Counted from the first letter of the stretch, positions 1 through 9,059 are shown. The stretch: DNA of 64,000 nucleotides from Pseudomonadota bacterium (GCA_023404095.1 JAEYDD010000067.1:310001-374000); one strand, 5' to 3'. A program made the numbers and translations. Notes: generated by a model from the letters alone, not told the origin.

Positions 1-1
1 C

Positions 2-2209
2 GCTCTGAAGGATGGCGGATTCGTCGTGCTGTGGGGCGGCGAGACCGCCCATGACGAAGCCGGCCTTGCCATGCAGGTGTACAATCCCGACGGCAAGACC
101 AGAATGGCAGGCGACATTCCGGTGAATGCCGGGACCGACGGGCTTCAGGGTGACCCGTTCGTGGTCGCACTCGCCGGTGGTGGCTTCGCAGTCGCCTGGA
201 CGACGCAGGGCGATGACGGCTACTCCGTTTCGCTTCGCGTCTTTAATGCGAGCGGAGCTGCGCGGATGGCGGTCGACGAGCCGGTCGCGAAGGCGTCGGC
301 GCTGGTGCAGGGCGCCCCGAAGATTGCGGCCCTTGATGATGGCGGGCTGGCGCTGAGCTGGCAGGCCAGCGAGGACGATGGCGTCCATCTCTACGAAAAG
401 GTTTATCGGGCGGTCAATGACGCGCCGACCGGCGAGAGCAAGACGCTGCATGTCAAGGAAGACAGCCCCTACGTCTTCAAGGCGGAGGATTTCGGCTTCC
501 GCGATGCCAACGGGGACGTGCTGAAGGCCGTCCATATTTCCTCTGTTCCGGCAAACGGAACACTGACGCTCGGCGGCCGCCCGGTCGTGCCGGGCCAGAT
601 GATTTCCGCAAGCGACATCGAGGCCGGCAAGCTTGCCTGGAAGGCGACGGCGAACCTGAACGGCATCGCGCTCGGCGCCCTGACCTTCAACGTCGTCGAT
701 ACCGGCGGCACGGATTTCGACGGCCGCGATACGGATCCGATCACGCGTAAGCTGACGCTCGACGTCGCGCCGGTGAACGACAATCCGAAGGCGCGGGCGC
801 TGAGTACTTCCACCTACGAGAACGCAATCTACAAGGTCGAGGTCAAGGACGCCGCCGTGGACGTCGACCGCGACGAACTGTCGATGATCAATGCCCGCAT
901 TGTGTCCGGCTTCGGCTCGGTCATGATAGATGCCAAGAAGATGCTGATCTACAATCCGACCGTCGGGCCGAACCAGAACATCGGCGACGGCGAAAGCCGC
1001 AAGGTCGTCATCAGCTACACGGTCTCCGACGGCAAGGGCGGGACGACGACGGCCACCATCACCCTGACCGTGATGGGTATTTCGCCCGATCTCTTTTCCG
1101 GCACGTCAGGCAACGACAAGCTGACCGGCAGCATCCACGGCGACCTGATGTACGGCAAGGGCGGCAACGACACGCTGATCGGTGGCAAGGGCAACGACCT
1201 GATCGACGGCGGCAGCGGCATCGACACGCTGAAGGGAGAAAGCGGCGGCGACACCTATATGGTGGACGACGCAAGGGATGTGGTCATCGAGGCGGCGAAC
1301 GCCGGTACAGACACCGTGCAGGCAAGCTGCAGCTATACGCTCGGTGCCAACATCGAGAAGCTGTTCTTGCTCGGATCAGGCAAATACGGCGGCACCGGCA
1401 ATGCGCTCGCCAACACCATCACCGGCAATGCCGCGGCCAACACGCTGAAAGGGCTTGGTGGCAACGACCTGCTTCTCGGCGGCGGCGGTAACGACAGGCT
1501 TGAAGGCGGCGATGGAAACGACACGCTGGACGGCGGCGCCGGATCCGATCGCCTTTGTGGCGGCCACGGCAACGACCTCTATATGGTCAGCGCCGGCGAT
1601 ACCGTCGTGGAGCTCAGGGGCGAGGGCACGGATACGGTGCAGGCCGGATGCAGCTATACGCTTTCGGACAATGTCGAACGACTGCTTCTTACGGGTTCCG
1701 GCAACCATGCCGGTACCGGCAACGCCTTGTCGAACCGGATCACCGGCAATGCCGGCGCGAACCTCCTCAAGGGCATGGACGGAAGCGACGTTCTCGACGG
1801 CGGCAGCGGGAGCGACCGGCTCTACGGCGGCAACGGTAACGACACGCTGGAAGGCGGTGCGGGCACCGACAGGCTGTCGGGCGGGGCGGGTCGCGACGTC
1901 TTCGTGTTCCGCAAGGTATCGGATACGACCGTTTCCAGCGGCGGGCGCGATACCGTGCTCGACTTTTCTAGCAGCGACGGCGACCTGATCGACCTGCGCG
2001 GCATCGACGCGCGGGCGGCGACAAGCGCAGACAACGCCTTTCTGTTCATCGGAAAGTCCGGCTTCGGCAAGCATGCGGGCGAGTTGCGGTATCAGAAGAG
2101 CGGCAGCGACACGCTGCTTTCAGGCGATGTGGACGGCGACGGCAAGGCGGACTTCAGCATCCTCTTTTCCGGCGCCCACACCTTCGGAAAGGCAGATTTC
2201 CTGCTGTGA
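2..2209 (+). CDS. RTX-type calcium-binding secreted protein (5' truncated)
   Basis: This is the C-terminal 735 codons of a larger protein: the frame is open from base 2, so the true start lies outside the window. The first ~135 residues hold repeats with a [L/D]DGG-F-V/A-W core (a β-propeller-like repeat common in giant rhizobial RTX proteins). Two cadherin/VCBS-like β-sandwich stretches follow to about residue 360. Next come GGxGxDxLxGG nonapeptide arrays (around 1100-1250, 1450-1600 and 1750-1900 nt) that bind calcium. The end is a serralysin-type C-terminal region with a DVDGDGKADF segment. RTX proteins of this kind leave by a type I secretion system whose uncleaved signal is at the C-terminus. 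I infer a secreted surface or adhesion role; no enzymatic domain is visible. Two copies of a ~107-residue block contain cysteines, which is unusual for the family. Confidence 0.9.
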   Translation, partial: ALKDGGFVVLWGGETAHDEAGLAMQVYNPDGKTRMAGDIPVNAGTDGLQGDPFVVALAGGGFAVAWTTQGDDGYSVSLRVFNASGAARMAVDEPVAKASALVQGAPKIAALDDGGLALSWQASEDDGVHLYEKVYRAVNDAPTGESKTLHVKEDSPYVFKAEDFGFRDANGDVLKAVHISSVPANGTLTLGGRPVVPGQMISASDIEAGKLAWKATANLNGIALGALTFNVVDTGGTDFDGRDTDPITRKLTLDVAPVNDNPKARALSTSTYENAIYKVEVKDAAVDVDRDELSMINARIVSGFGSVMIDAKKMLIYNPTVGPNQNIGDGESRKVVISYTVSDGKGGTTTATITLTVMGISPDLFSGTSGNDKLTGSIHGDLMYGKGGNDTLIGGKGNDLIDGGSGIDTLKGESGGDTYMVDDARDVVIEAANAGTDTVQASCSYTLGANIEKLFLLGSGKYGGTGNALANTITGNAAANTLKGLGGNDLLLGGGGNDRLEGGDGNDTLDGGAGSDRLCGGHGNDLYMVSAGDTVVELRGEGTDTVQAGCSYTLSDNVERLLLTGSGNHAGTGNALSNRITGNAGANLLKGMDGSDVLDGGSGSDRLYGGNGNDTLEGGAGTDRLSGGAGRDVFVFRKVSDTTVSSGGRDTVLDFSSSDGDLIDLRGIDARAATSADNAFLFIGKSGFGKHAGELRYQKSGSDTLLSGDVDGDGKADFSILFSGAHTFGKADFLL

Positions 2210-2251
2210 CGAGCCGGGCGGTGTCACAAGCGGCAGCGTTGAGCGCTGCCG

Positions 2252-4288
2252 CTACCGCCCGTCTTCGTGAAAGTGGTTGTAGACCAGCCGCGCGACGCTT
2301 TCGGAGATGCCTTCTACAGCCATGAGGTCGGATATGCCGGCACGCGACACAGCCTTGGCGGTGCCGAAATGCTGCAGCAAGGCACGCTTGCGCGTCGGAC
2401 CTATTCCCGCGATCTCGTCCAGCGGGTTTTTCACCATTTCCTTCTTGCGGCGCGCCCGGTGCGAACCAATGGCGAACCGGTGCGCCTCGTCGCGCAGCCG
2501 CTGGATGAAGTAGAGCACGGGATCGCGCGGCGGCAGCGAGAAGTCCGGCGTGCCGGCGGCGAAGAACCGCTCGCGGCCGGCCTCGCGGTCCGCGCCCTTG
2601 GCGACGCCGATGGCGACCACATGGTCGGTGATGCCGAGTTCGGCCAGGATGGCCCGTACCGCCGTCATCTGACCCTGGCCGCCGTCGATCAGGATCACGT
2701 CGGGCCACGCCGGGAAGGGCAGGTCGGCGGCTTCAGTGCCGGCGTCCACACTTCGGTCCGGCAGGCCTTCTTCCTTGATCAGCCGCGAGAAGCGGCGCGT
2801 CATCACCTCCCGCATCATGCCGAAGTCGTCGCCCGGGGTGATCTCCGTCGACTTGATGTTGAACTTTCGGTACTGGCCCTTGACGAAGCCTTCCGGCCCC
2901 GCGACGACCATGCCGCCGACGGCGTTGGTGCCCATGATGTGCGAGTTGTCGTAGATCTCGATGCGGCGCGGCACCGTGGGCAGCTTGAAGGTCTGCGCGA
3001 AACCTTCGAGAAGCCGCGACTGCGATGCGGTCTCGGCGAGCTTTCGGCCATGGGCCTCGCGCGCGTTCGCCAGCACCTGGTCCACCAGGTCCTTCTTCTC
3101 GCCACGCTGCGGCACCTGGATGGCGACCCGGTATCCCGATTTCTCGCTCAGCGCCTGGGAAAGCAGTTCCTGCTCCTCGATCTTCTCTGAAAGGAGGATC
3201 TGACGGGGACACGGCTTGTCGTCGTAGAACTGGGCGAGGAAGGCGTTCAGGACCTCGCCGCCCGCAAGCTGCGGATCTGCCTTCGGGAAATAGGCCCGGT
3301 TGCCCCAGTTCTGCCCGGTGCGGAAGAAGAACACCTGGATGCAGGAAATTCCGCCCTCGTGGTGAATGGCGAAGACGTCCGCCTCCTCGACCCCGGCCGG
3401 GTTGATGCCCTGGTGGCTCTGGACATGGGAAAGGGCTGCCAGCCGGTCGCGATAGACGGCGGCGCGCTCGAAATCCAGGTTTTCCGCCGCCTCGTTCATG
3501 GCGGCGGCGATCTGGCCCTTCACGTTCTGGCTCTTGCCGGAGAGGAAGTCCTTCGCCTCCTGCACCAGCTCGCCGTAACCCTCGTCGCTGATCTCGTGCG
3601 TGCACGGCCCCGAACAGCGCTTGATCTGGTAGAGCAGGCAGGGTCGCGTCCGGCTTTCGAAGACGCTGTCCGTGCAAGTGCGTAGCAAGAAGGCGCGCTG
3701 CAGCGAATTGATGGTCCGGCCGACGGCGCCGGCGGATGCAAACGGCCCGAAATAGGCGCCCTTGCGGCTGCGTGCGCCCCGGTGCTTGAAGATCGCAGGC
3801 GCCCGGCTGTCCGCCGTCACGAGGATATAGGGAAACGACTTGTCGTCGCGAAGCTGCACGTTGAAACGCGGGCGCAACCTCTTGATAAGGTTCGCCTCCA
3901 AAAGCAGCGCCTCGGTCTCCGTCCGCGTCGTGACGAACTCCATGTTCGCCGTCTCGCGGATCATCCGGCCGATACGGTTGGAATGGCCGCGGCCGAGCGC
4001 GTAGTTGTTCACCCGCTTCTTCAGGCTGCGCGCCTTGCCGACATAGAGCACGTCCCCGGCCTCGTTGAACATGCGGTAGACGCCGGGGCTGTTGGGCAGG
4101 CGCTTGACGAAGGCCTGGATCAGTTCTGCGCCGCGCAGGCTTTCCTGCGACGGTTCGATTGCTTCGGACCATTCGATGTCGGGCAGGGAGGAAGGGGAGG
4201 GCGCTGCTTCCGTCAGTTCCTCTTCGTCGTCCCGTTCTGTTTCGTCATAGAGGATGCCGCCATCCTGCACCGGCCGGCCGGTGGTCAT
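2252..4288 (-). CDS. uvrC: UvrABC excinuclease subunit C
   Basis: UvrC makes the two incisions flanking a UvrB-bound DNA lesion in nucleotide excision repair (cytoplasm). The 678-residue protein has the expected order: an N-terminal GIY-YIG nuclease beginning at SPGVYRMFNEAGDVLYVGKA, a central UVR motif for UvrB contact, the UvrC RNase H-like endonuclease region (EIYDNSHIMGTNAVGGMVV and the ILIDGGQGQM strand), and C-terminal helix-hairpin-helix repeats (DEIAGIGPTRKRALLQHFG). A ~55-residue acidic N-terminal extension precedes the GIY-YIG domain. I chose ATG 4288 because it overlaps the stop of the upstream SDR gene as ATGA, implying translational coupling; an in-frame ATG 33 bases upstream would extend further into that gene. 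Confidence 0.97.
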   Translation of the reverse strand: MTTGRPVQDGGILYDETERDDEEELTEAAPSPSSLPDIEWSEAIEPSQESLRGAELIQAFVKRLPNSPGVYRMFNEAGDVLYVGKARSLKKRVNNYALGRGHSNRIGRMIRETANMEFVTTRTETEALLLEANLIKRLRPRFNVQLRDDKSFPYILVTADSRAPAIFKHRGARSRKGAYFGPFASAGAVGRTINSLQRAFLLRTCTDSVFESRTRPCLLYQIKRCSGPCTHEISDEGYGELVQEAKDFLSGKSQNVKGQIAAAMNEAAENLDFERAAVYRDRLAALSHVQSHQGINPAGVEEADVFAIHHEGGISCIQVFFFRTGQNWGNRAYFPKADPQLAGGEVLNAFLAQFYDDKPCPRQILLSEKIEEQELLSQALSEKSGYRVAIQVPQRGEKKDLVDQVLANAREAHGRKLAETASQSRLLEGFAQTFKLPTVPRRIEIYDNSHIMGTNAVGGMVVAGPEGFVKGQYRKFNIKSTEITPGDDFGMMREVMTRRFSRLIKEEGLPDRSVDAGTEAADLPFPAWPDVILIDGGQGQMTAVRAILAELGITDHVVAIGVAKGADREAGRERFFAAGTPDFSLPPRDPVLYFIQRLRDEAHRFAIGSHRARRKKEMVKNPLDEIAGIGPTRKRALLQHFGTAKAVSRAGISDLMAVEGISESVARLVYNHFHEDGR

Positions 4289-5130
4289 TCCGTGATCTCC
4301 GCGACGTCTGGCGTTTGCCACGCAAGATGCTGGCCGCCGTCAAGGGCGATCATTTGCCCCGTAATCGAGGGCGTGTCGACCAGAAAGCGGATGGTCCGAC
4401 CGAATTCGTCAAGATCAGGTCCGGATTGCAGCAGGAGCGCCTCGGTCTGCGCCTTGAAATCGGCCTCGCTCTGGCGCTCGTTCGGCAGCGTCGGCCCGGG
4501 ACCGATGGCGTTGACGCGGATGCGCGGCGCCAGTGCCTGGGCCATGGTGCGCGTCGCCATCCACAGCGCCGATTTCGACAGTGTGTAGGAATAGTAGCGC
4601 GGCGTCGGATTCCATACGCGCTGGTCGATGATGTTGACGATCAGCCCGCCCGATCCCTCCGGCAACTGACCGGCGAAGTCGCGGGCGAGAATCGACGGCG
4701 CGCGGACATGCACGTCGAAATGGCGATCCCAGAGCGCGCTGTCGAGATTGCGCAGGCTGTCGGGCTTGAACAGCGAGGCGTTGTTGACGACGACGCCCAA
4801 AGGACCAATCGCCTCCACCGCCCGACCCACCAGCAGTGCGGTCGCCTCCGCGTCGGCGAGGTCGCAGTCGAGCGCCGTTGCGCGTCCGCCGTTCGCTGTG
4901 ATCGCGTGCGCAATCGATCGCGCCGTCTCGATCGACGAATTGGCGTGGATGGCGACGGAAAATCCGTTGGCCGCAAGGTCCTCGGCTATCGCGCGGCCGA
5001 TCCGCTGGGCCGCGCCCGTCACCAGTGCTGTTCGATGAAGAATTCTCAATGAAGGGCTCGCATGGCTTTCTGTTTGCTTAACCTGCCACAGATATAGAGA
5101 TCGGCGCGAGCGCTTAAACTGGGCCTGCAT
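4285..5130 (-). CDS. SDR-family oxidoreductase (FolM/pteridine reductase-like)
   Basis: A short-chain dehydrogenase/reductase using NAD(P)H. It has the Rossmann glycine motif TGAAQRIGRAIA, the NNAS motif in VVNNASLF, and the catalytic Tyr-x3-Lys as YSYTLSK. TGAAxRIG plus NNASLF is typical of the pteridine reductase/FolM-like branch in alphaproteobacteria, so a reductase for a pteridine or related compound is possible, but the substrate is not proven. The gene is followed by uvrC with a 4-base overlap. The only ATG in frame (5130) gives an N-terminal extension of about 30 residues; a TTG about 7 residues before the first β-strand could be the real start, so the N-terminus is uncertain. Confidence 0.85.
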   Translation of the reverse strand: MQAQFKRSRRSLYLWQVKQTESHASPSLRILHRTALVTGAAQRIGRAIAEDLAANGFSVAIHANSSIETARSIAHAITANGGRATALDCDLADAEATALLVGRAVEAIGPLGVVVNNASLFKPDSLRNLDSALWDRHFDVHVRAPSILARDFAGQLPEGSGGLIVNIIDQRVWNPTPRYYSYTLSKSALWMATRTMAQALAPRIRVNAIGPGPTLPNERQSEADFKAQTEALLLQSGPDLDEFGRTIRFLVDTPSITGQMIALDGGQHLAWQTPDVAEITE

Positions 5131-5415
5131 AAAGTTTTCAGAATAATTAACAGAAGCGTTCCGTTGGCAATGTTGTTTGTCGATATCGAAGTATATTTTC
5201 TATATTCAAAATTATGGTTAATAAAATGCGTGTTGTCCGAAAGCAACATCGCAATCTGATCATGATTGTGCCGCGAAAATTTCACATTTCTGCTCTTTCA
5301 AATCCTCAATCTTTATTCAATTTGAACTCAACCGGACGCGCAAAGCCGTATATATTAGTGATGCCGAATTGGTGCGTTGATTGCCGTCGGCATGGGAATG
5401 CAAAGGAGAATTAGT
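5131..5415. other. AT-rich divergent intergenic region
   Basis: This 285-base gap separates two divergent genes (the SDR enzyme on minus, the outer-membrane protein on plus). It is markedly richer in A/T than its surroundings and must hold the promoters of both. A TATATT hexamer around 5350-5357 lies about 60 bases before the porin ATG and could be its -10 element, but no well-spaced -35 is evident. No convincing small gene was seen. Confidence 0.4.
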
Positions 5416-6057
5416 ATGCGTACCCTGATCACCACCCTGATGGCCTCCGCCATGTCGATCGCCGCCTTCCAGTCCGCACACGCTGCCGACGCGGTCGACC
5501 AGATCCCCCAGGCTCCGGCCGCCGAATATGCCGAGCCGGTCGCTAGCGGCAACTGGGCCGGCGGTTATGCGGGTGGTACCGTCACCTGGCAGCACGGCAA
5601 CTTCCAGAAGCAGAGCGGCAACGGTGCCAACGGCTTCGGCGGCGGCGTCTACGGTGGTTACAACATGCAGAGCGGCCAGCTGGTGTACGGCGGTGAAGCC
5701 GACGTCAACTACTCGGGCATCGATTCGAAGAACTCGACCCGCGAAGCCGAGCAGGGCGTCAACGGCTCGCTGCGCGCACGCGTTGGTGTCGACCTGAACC
5801 CGGTCCTGCTGTACGGCACGGGCGGTCTGGCCCTGTCGCGCGCCAAGATGGAGGACAACACCTCGTCCGACAAGAACACCATGGTCGGCTGGACGGCTGG
5901 CGTCGGTGCCGAAACCTTCGTCACCAACAACGTCACCGCCCGCGTCGAATACCGCTACACCGACTACGGCAGCAAGGACTTCAACCTGGACTCCGGCAAG
6001 GTCAAGGCCGGCCAGGACGAGCAGAGCGTCCGCGTCGGTATGGGTGTGAAGTTCTGA
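5416..6057 (+). CDS. Outer-membrane β-barrel protein (Omp25/Omp31-like)
   Basis: A 213-residue precursor of a small outer-membrane barrel. Residues 1-24 are a Sec signal peptide ending SAHA before ADAVDQIP. The mature part shows Gly/aromatic β-strands (WAGGYAGG, FGGGVYGGYNMQ), a RVEYRYTDYG strand typical of the OmpA-like/Omp25 family, and the terminal strand VRVGMGVKF ending in Phe, the BAM recognition signature. The family is abundant in Rhizobiales outer membranes and contributes to envelope stability; a specific function cannot be assigned. ATG 5416 was chosen over the upstream in-frame start because it directly precedes the signal peptide and has an excellent AAAGGAGA ribosome-binding site. 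A terminator follows 25 bases after the stop. Confidence 0.9.
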   Translation: MRTLITTLMASAMSIAAFQSAHAADAVDQIPQAPAAEYAEPVASGNWAGGYAGGTVTWQHGNFQKQSGNGANGFGGGVYGGYNMQSGQLVYGGEADVNYSGIDSKNSTREAEQGVNGSLRARVGVDLNPVLLYGTGGLALSRAKMEDNTSSDKNTMVGWTAGVGAETFVTNNVTARVEYRYTDYGSKDFNLDSGKVKAGQDEQSVRVGMGVKF

Positions 6058-6081
6058 TCCTCCCGATCAGCTGAATGAGCG

Positions 6082-6120
6082 AAAGGGCCGGGCGCACAAG
6101 CGTCCGGCCCTTTGTCTTTT
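6082..6120 (+). terminator. Rho-independent terminator of the porin gene
   Basis: A strong GC stem (AAAGGGCCGG paired with CCGGCCCTTT, short CACAA-type loop) is followed by TGTCTTTT. It lies 24 bases after the porin stop and may also end the convergent glutathione transferase operon. Confidence 0.85.
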
Positions 6121-6198
6121 GCGCGGGTGGCGCATTCCGCACAGGGAGGGGAGCACTATCTCACCGCGCGGAGCCTTGGTCGAGGTACCGGAGCGTCC

Positions 6199-6789
6199 TC
6201 AATCCTTGAACTTGGCAAAGTCTGGAAACACCGCCTCGAACCGCGACAGATACCGCTTCAGCTTCGGGCGGCCCTTTTGCCATTGGCCGGCGAAGCGCAG
6301 TTCGATGTAGCGCAGCATGGCGGCAAGCGCGAAGTGGCCGCCATGCGGCTTTTTGCCGAGCCGCGGCATGGTCTTTTCGAGGTGGTCGAGCGCGCGCTCG
6401 ACCTTCGACCACTGGCGGTCGATCCAGGGCTGGTGGATCTTGTCCTCCGGCCGGGTGCGCCGTTCGTAGACGATCGCCAGCAGGCAGTCGCACACACCGT
6501 CCGCCGTAGCTTCGAGAACATCGGCCTCCGTGCGCTTGGCGGCAGCGCGCGGATAGAGCTTGCGGCCCGTTTCCCGGTCGATGAAATGCATGATGGCGCG
6601 ACTGTCGTAGATCGAAAGCCCTTCGTCGGTCAAAAGCGTCGGGATCTTGCCCAGCGGGTTGGCGGCGATCAGTTCGGCCGGGTCGGCATTGGTGTCGGTC
6701 GAGACATGCTCGGCATCGAGACCGGCATAGTGTGCTGCCATGCGGACCTTGGTGGAATAGGGCGATGTGGTGGAATAGAAGATCTTCAA
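6199..6789 (-). CDS. Glutathione S-transferase family protein
   Basis: A 196-residue cytosolic glutathione S-transferase. The N-terminal thioredoxin-like domain starts MKIFYSTTSPYSTKVRMAA, where the Ser/Thr run before the first helix supplies the usual glutathione-activating residue. It contains the cis-Pro segment GKIPTLL and the glutathione γ-glutamyl-binding YDSRAIMHFID (the usual ES-R/K position). The C-terminal all-helical domain follows. This architecture resembles the YibF-like bacterial group; the electrophilic substrate is unknown. It lies 21 bases downstream of the RNase T2 gene on the same strand and is probably the last gene of a three-gene transcript. Confidence 0.88.
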   Translation of the reverse strand: MKIFYSTTSPYSTKVRMAAHYAGLDAEHVSTDTNADPAELIAANPLGKIPTLLTDEGLSIYDSRAIMHFIDRETGRKLYPRAAAKRTEADVLEATADGVCDCLLAIVYERRTRPEDKIHQPWIDRQWSKVERALDHLEKTMPRLGKKPHGGHFALAAMLRYIELRFAGQWQKGRPKLKRYLSRFEAVFPDFAKFKD

Positions 6790-6810
6790 GATGGGTCTCC
6801 GGCTGTGCCG

Positions 6811-7608
6811 CTAGCGGATCGGCGGTTGGGTAATTGTCCTGGCCCGGCAGGCGGCGCGGTCCACCTCCGGGCAATCGCGGAAATTCAGGTCGGGCGTCAT
6901 GCAGATGCGGATCTCGTCCAGCCGTCCGCCGTCGCAGGTGACGGCGATGCCGGTTTCCGTCAGGCCGGGATTGGCCGCGACCAGGGCGGCCTCGATCTCT
7001 ACCGGGCCTGTGCGGCCGCCGGTCGCGTCCTCCAGCACTTCCGGCAGCACGAGGCGCTCGAAGGCGGCACGGGTGGTGTCCAGATAATCGCGCTGCGACA
7101 GGCCCGAACAACTGCCGTGCTTGCGCCACTGGTGGCCGATCAACCCCATGCTCGGGATGATGTCGAGATAGTTGCGGCCGAGAGAGGCGGGGACGCGGTC
7201 GGACTCCCGCGTTCGGCAGAATTCGGGATAGCCGCGCTCGTTCTGCGGCCACAGGCCGTGCACGATGAAGCCGGCATTGCGCCCCGCGCGGCATTGCTCG
7301 CCCTGGCCCGATGCGTCGTTGTCCATGCACCAGGTCGGCGACCAGGAGAGCGACAGCACGTAGAAATCGAAGCCTTGCCCGACGGGCAGCGACGCAGGGG
7401 CATCGCCGTGTCTTTCGCCGCCAGCCTGGGCCGACCTCGATGCGGCCTGGCCAGCGGTCTGCCTTGTGCCTCCAGCCTGCGCAGGCGGCTTCGCATCAGC
7501 GGGGCGAGATTGGTCCTCGCTGCAACCGGCAAGCGCGAGCGGCAGGGCGATCAGAAGCGAGGCAAGGCGGGCGCGGCGGCGCCGGAGGGGCGGGGTCTTG
7601 GGTGTCAC
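6811..7608 (-). CDS. Ribonuclease T2 family lipoprotein
   Basis: An RNase T2 endoribonuclease, which cleaves RNA through a 2',3'-cyclic phosphate without base selectivity. Both catalytic signatures are present: CAS1 as FIVHGLWPQN and CAS2 as HQWRKHGSCSG, each supplying a catalytic histidine. The 265-residue precursor starts with an Arg-rich n-region and a hydrophobic stretch ending LALAGC, a lipobox, so the enzyme should be lipid-anchored in the periplasm or outer membrane. Residues ~30-75 are a low-complexity linker. Several Cys in the catalytic domain suggest disulfides. It lies between the small secreted unknown upstream (6-base gap) and the glutathione transferase downstream. Confidence 0.93.
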   Translation of the reverse strand: MTPKTPPLRRRRARLASLLIALPLALAGCSEDQSRPADAKPPAQAGGTRQTAGQAASRSAQAGGERHGDAPASLPVGQGFDFYVLSLSWSPTWCMDNDASGQGEQCRAGRNAGFIVHGLWPQNERGYPEFCRTRESDRVPASLGRNYLDIIPSMGLIGHQWRKHGSCSGLSQRDYLDTTRAAFERLVLPEVLEDATGGRTGPVEIEAALVAANPGLTETGIAVTCDGGRLDEIRICMTPDLNFRDCPEVDRAACRARTITQPPIR

Positions 7609-7614
7609 GGTTTA

Positions 7615-8070
7615 CTAGCGAAGCGAATTACAAGAATCACCATACACATACCAGGGGTCGAGCCCCGGAATGCAGAATTCGATGTTGCGCCCCACGCCGG
7701 CAAAGCCCCATGGCGTCTCGATCACGTAGAGAAGCGGGCGGCGGCTGCCGTCCGTCAGCGTCGCAGAGGCGACGCAGTATTCCCGCTGGACAGACGACAT
7801 GTAGCTGTTGAACGGCTCGTAGCGGCTGAGCTGCATCTGGCCGATCTCGTAGATCGACAGGTTCTGCCTGATATAGTTGGCCGCCTTGTACTCGAAGCGG
7901 CCGGTGATGAAGCGCAGCACGCCGGGATCGGCACACGAACTGGCAGGGCCGCTCGCGACATAGGCAGGACGGGGATGCGGCCCGCTCTCGTAGTCGGCGG
8001 CCGGAGACGGCGTGGCGCAGAAGGCGGCGGCGGTCCAGGCGGCGATGCCTGCGGCTCTAGCGACGGTCAT
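7615..8070 (-). CDS. Small secreted protein of unknown function
   Basis: A 151-residue protein with a signal peptide (hydrophobic AAGIAAWTAAAF, cleavage near SPAAD). The mature part has four cysteines and a conserved-looking body (RFITGRFEYKAANYIRQ, EPWGF-like TPWGFAGVGRNIEFC, PWYVYGDSC). I do not recognise a named family. The start at ATG 8070 is supported by a strong GGAGGGG ribosome-binding site 4-5 bases upstream; the longer open frame upstream has no coding character. It is immediately followed by the RNase T2 lipoprotein gene, suggesting co-expression in the periplasm; paired Cys suggest disulfides. Confidence 0.75.
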   Translation of the reverse strand: MTVARAAGIAAWTAAAFCATPSPAADYESGPHPRPAYVASGPASSCADPGVLRFITGRFEYKAANYIRQNLSIYEIGQMQLSRYEPFNSYMSSVQREYCVASATLTDGSRRPLLYVIETPWGFAGVGRNIEFCIPGLDPWYVYGDSCNSLR

Positions 8071-8195
8071 AGTCCCCTCCGACGGCGGTCCCCGGGTCGA
8101 GAAAGGCAGCAGCTTCGCCTCCCGTCTCTTGCTGCAAATCCGCGCTGTTGCAGCCCTTGCCCGAAGCAAAGATTGCGTCCCCGCGTGGCCCCCGG

Positions 8196-9059
8196 TCAAG
8201 AGGCGACTTGGCTCTCGCCGGTAATCCAGAAGCAGCGCGCAGAGGCGAATCGATCCTGCCGCAGCTTTTCCTTCAGGAACGGCAGCAGGCGGCCAAGCTC
8301 CTCCTTCAGTGTGAACGGCGGGTTGACGACGATCAGGCCGGAGCCCGAAAGCCCCGTCGTCTCGCGGTCGCTCTTCACGGAAAGCTCGGCACAGAGCATC
8401 TTCGGGATACCGAGATCCTTCAGCGCCTTGTGGAATTCGGCGATCGGGGCGCCCTTCTTCAGGGGATACCAAAGGCAATAGATGCCGCCGGGAAAGCGTC
8501 GCCAGGCCTTGGCGAGACCTTCGGCCAGCCGCTCGTATTCACCCTCGACCTCGAACGGCGGGTCGACCAGGATGATGCCGCGTTTTTCTTTCGGGGGCAG
8601 GTGCGCGCCGAGCGACAGCCAGCCGTCCAGACGGGTGATGCGGCTCTGGAAATCGCCGTCGAAAAGGCGGTGCAGGCTTTCGTAGTCGTCGGGATGCAGC
8701 TCCATCGCCGAAAGCCGGTCCTGCGGGCGGAACAGCATGCGCACAAGCTTCGGCGAGCCGGGATAGTGGCGGAGGCCGCCGCCAGGGTTGAGGTCCTTCA
8801 CCGCGCCGAGATAGGGCGCCAAGAGGTCGGCGATCTCGGCTGGCAGGTCGCCCTCCAGCAGCCGACCGATGCCGTCGCGCCATTCGCCGGTCTTCTGTGC
8901 TTCTTCGCTCGACAGGTCGTAGAGGCCGAGCCCGGCATGGGTGTCGAGCACGCGAAAGGCCTTGTCCTTGGCCTTCATGTAGGTGACGAGCCGCGCCAGC
9001 ACCGCATGCTTGAGCACGTCGGCGAAATTGCCTGCATGGTAGATGTGGCGGTAGTTCAT
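8196..9059 (-). CDS. rlmJ: 23S rRNA (adenine2030-N6)-methyltransferase
   Basis: RlmJ methylates A2030 of 23S rRNA with S-adenosylmethionine. The 287-residue protein starts MNYRHIYHAGNFADVLKHA, the conserved RlmJ N-terminus. It carries a SAM-binding strand (RVLDTHAGLGLYDL) and catalytic motif IV as DPPFE within GIILVDPPFE. Length matches the family (~280). It stands alone, with a 125-base gap to the downstream secreted protein gene and a divergent molybdopterin oxidoreductase gene upstream. Loss of this methylation in other bacteria has mild effects. Confidence 0.95.
   Translation of the reverse strand: MNYRHIYHAGNFADVLKHAVLARLVTYMKAKDKAFRVLDTHAGLGLYDLSSEEAQKTGEWRDGIGRLLEGDLPAEIADLLAPYLGAVKDLNPGGGLRHYPGSPKLVRMLFRPQDRLSAMELHPDDYESLHRLFDGDFQSRITRLDGWLSLGAHLPPKEKRGIILVDPPFEVEGEYERLAEGLAKAWRRFPGGIYCLWYPLKKGAPIAEFHKALKDLGIPKMLCAELSVKSDRETTGLSGSGLIVVNPPFTLKEELGRLLPFLKEKLRQDRFASARCFWITGESQVAS

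Noticed and set aside
6112..8481. 789-codon plus-strand frame through the RNase T2 operon
   Set aside because: Overlaps three well-supported minus-strand genes and has no recognisable domain.
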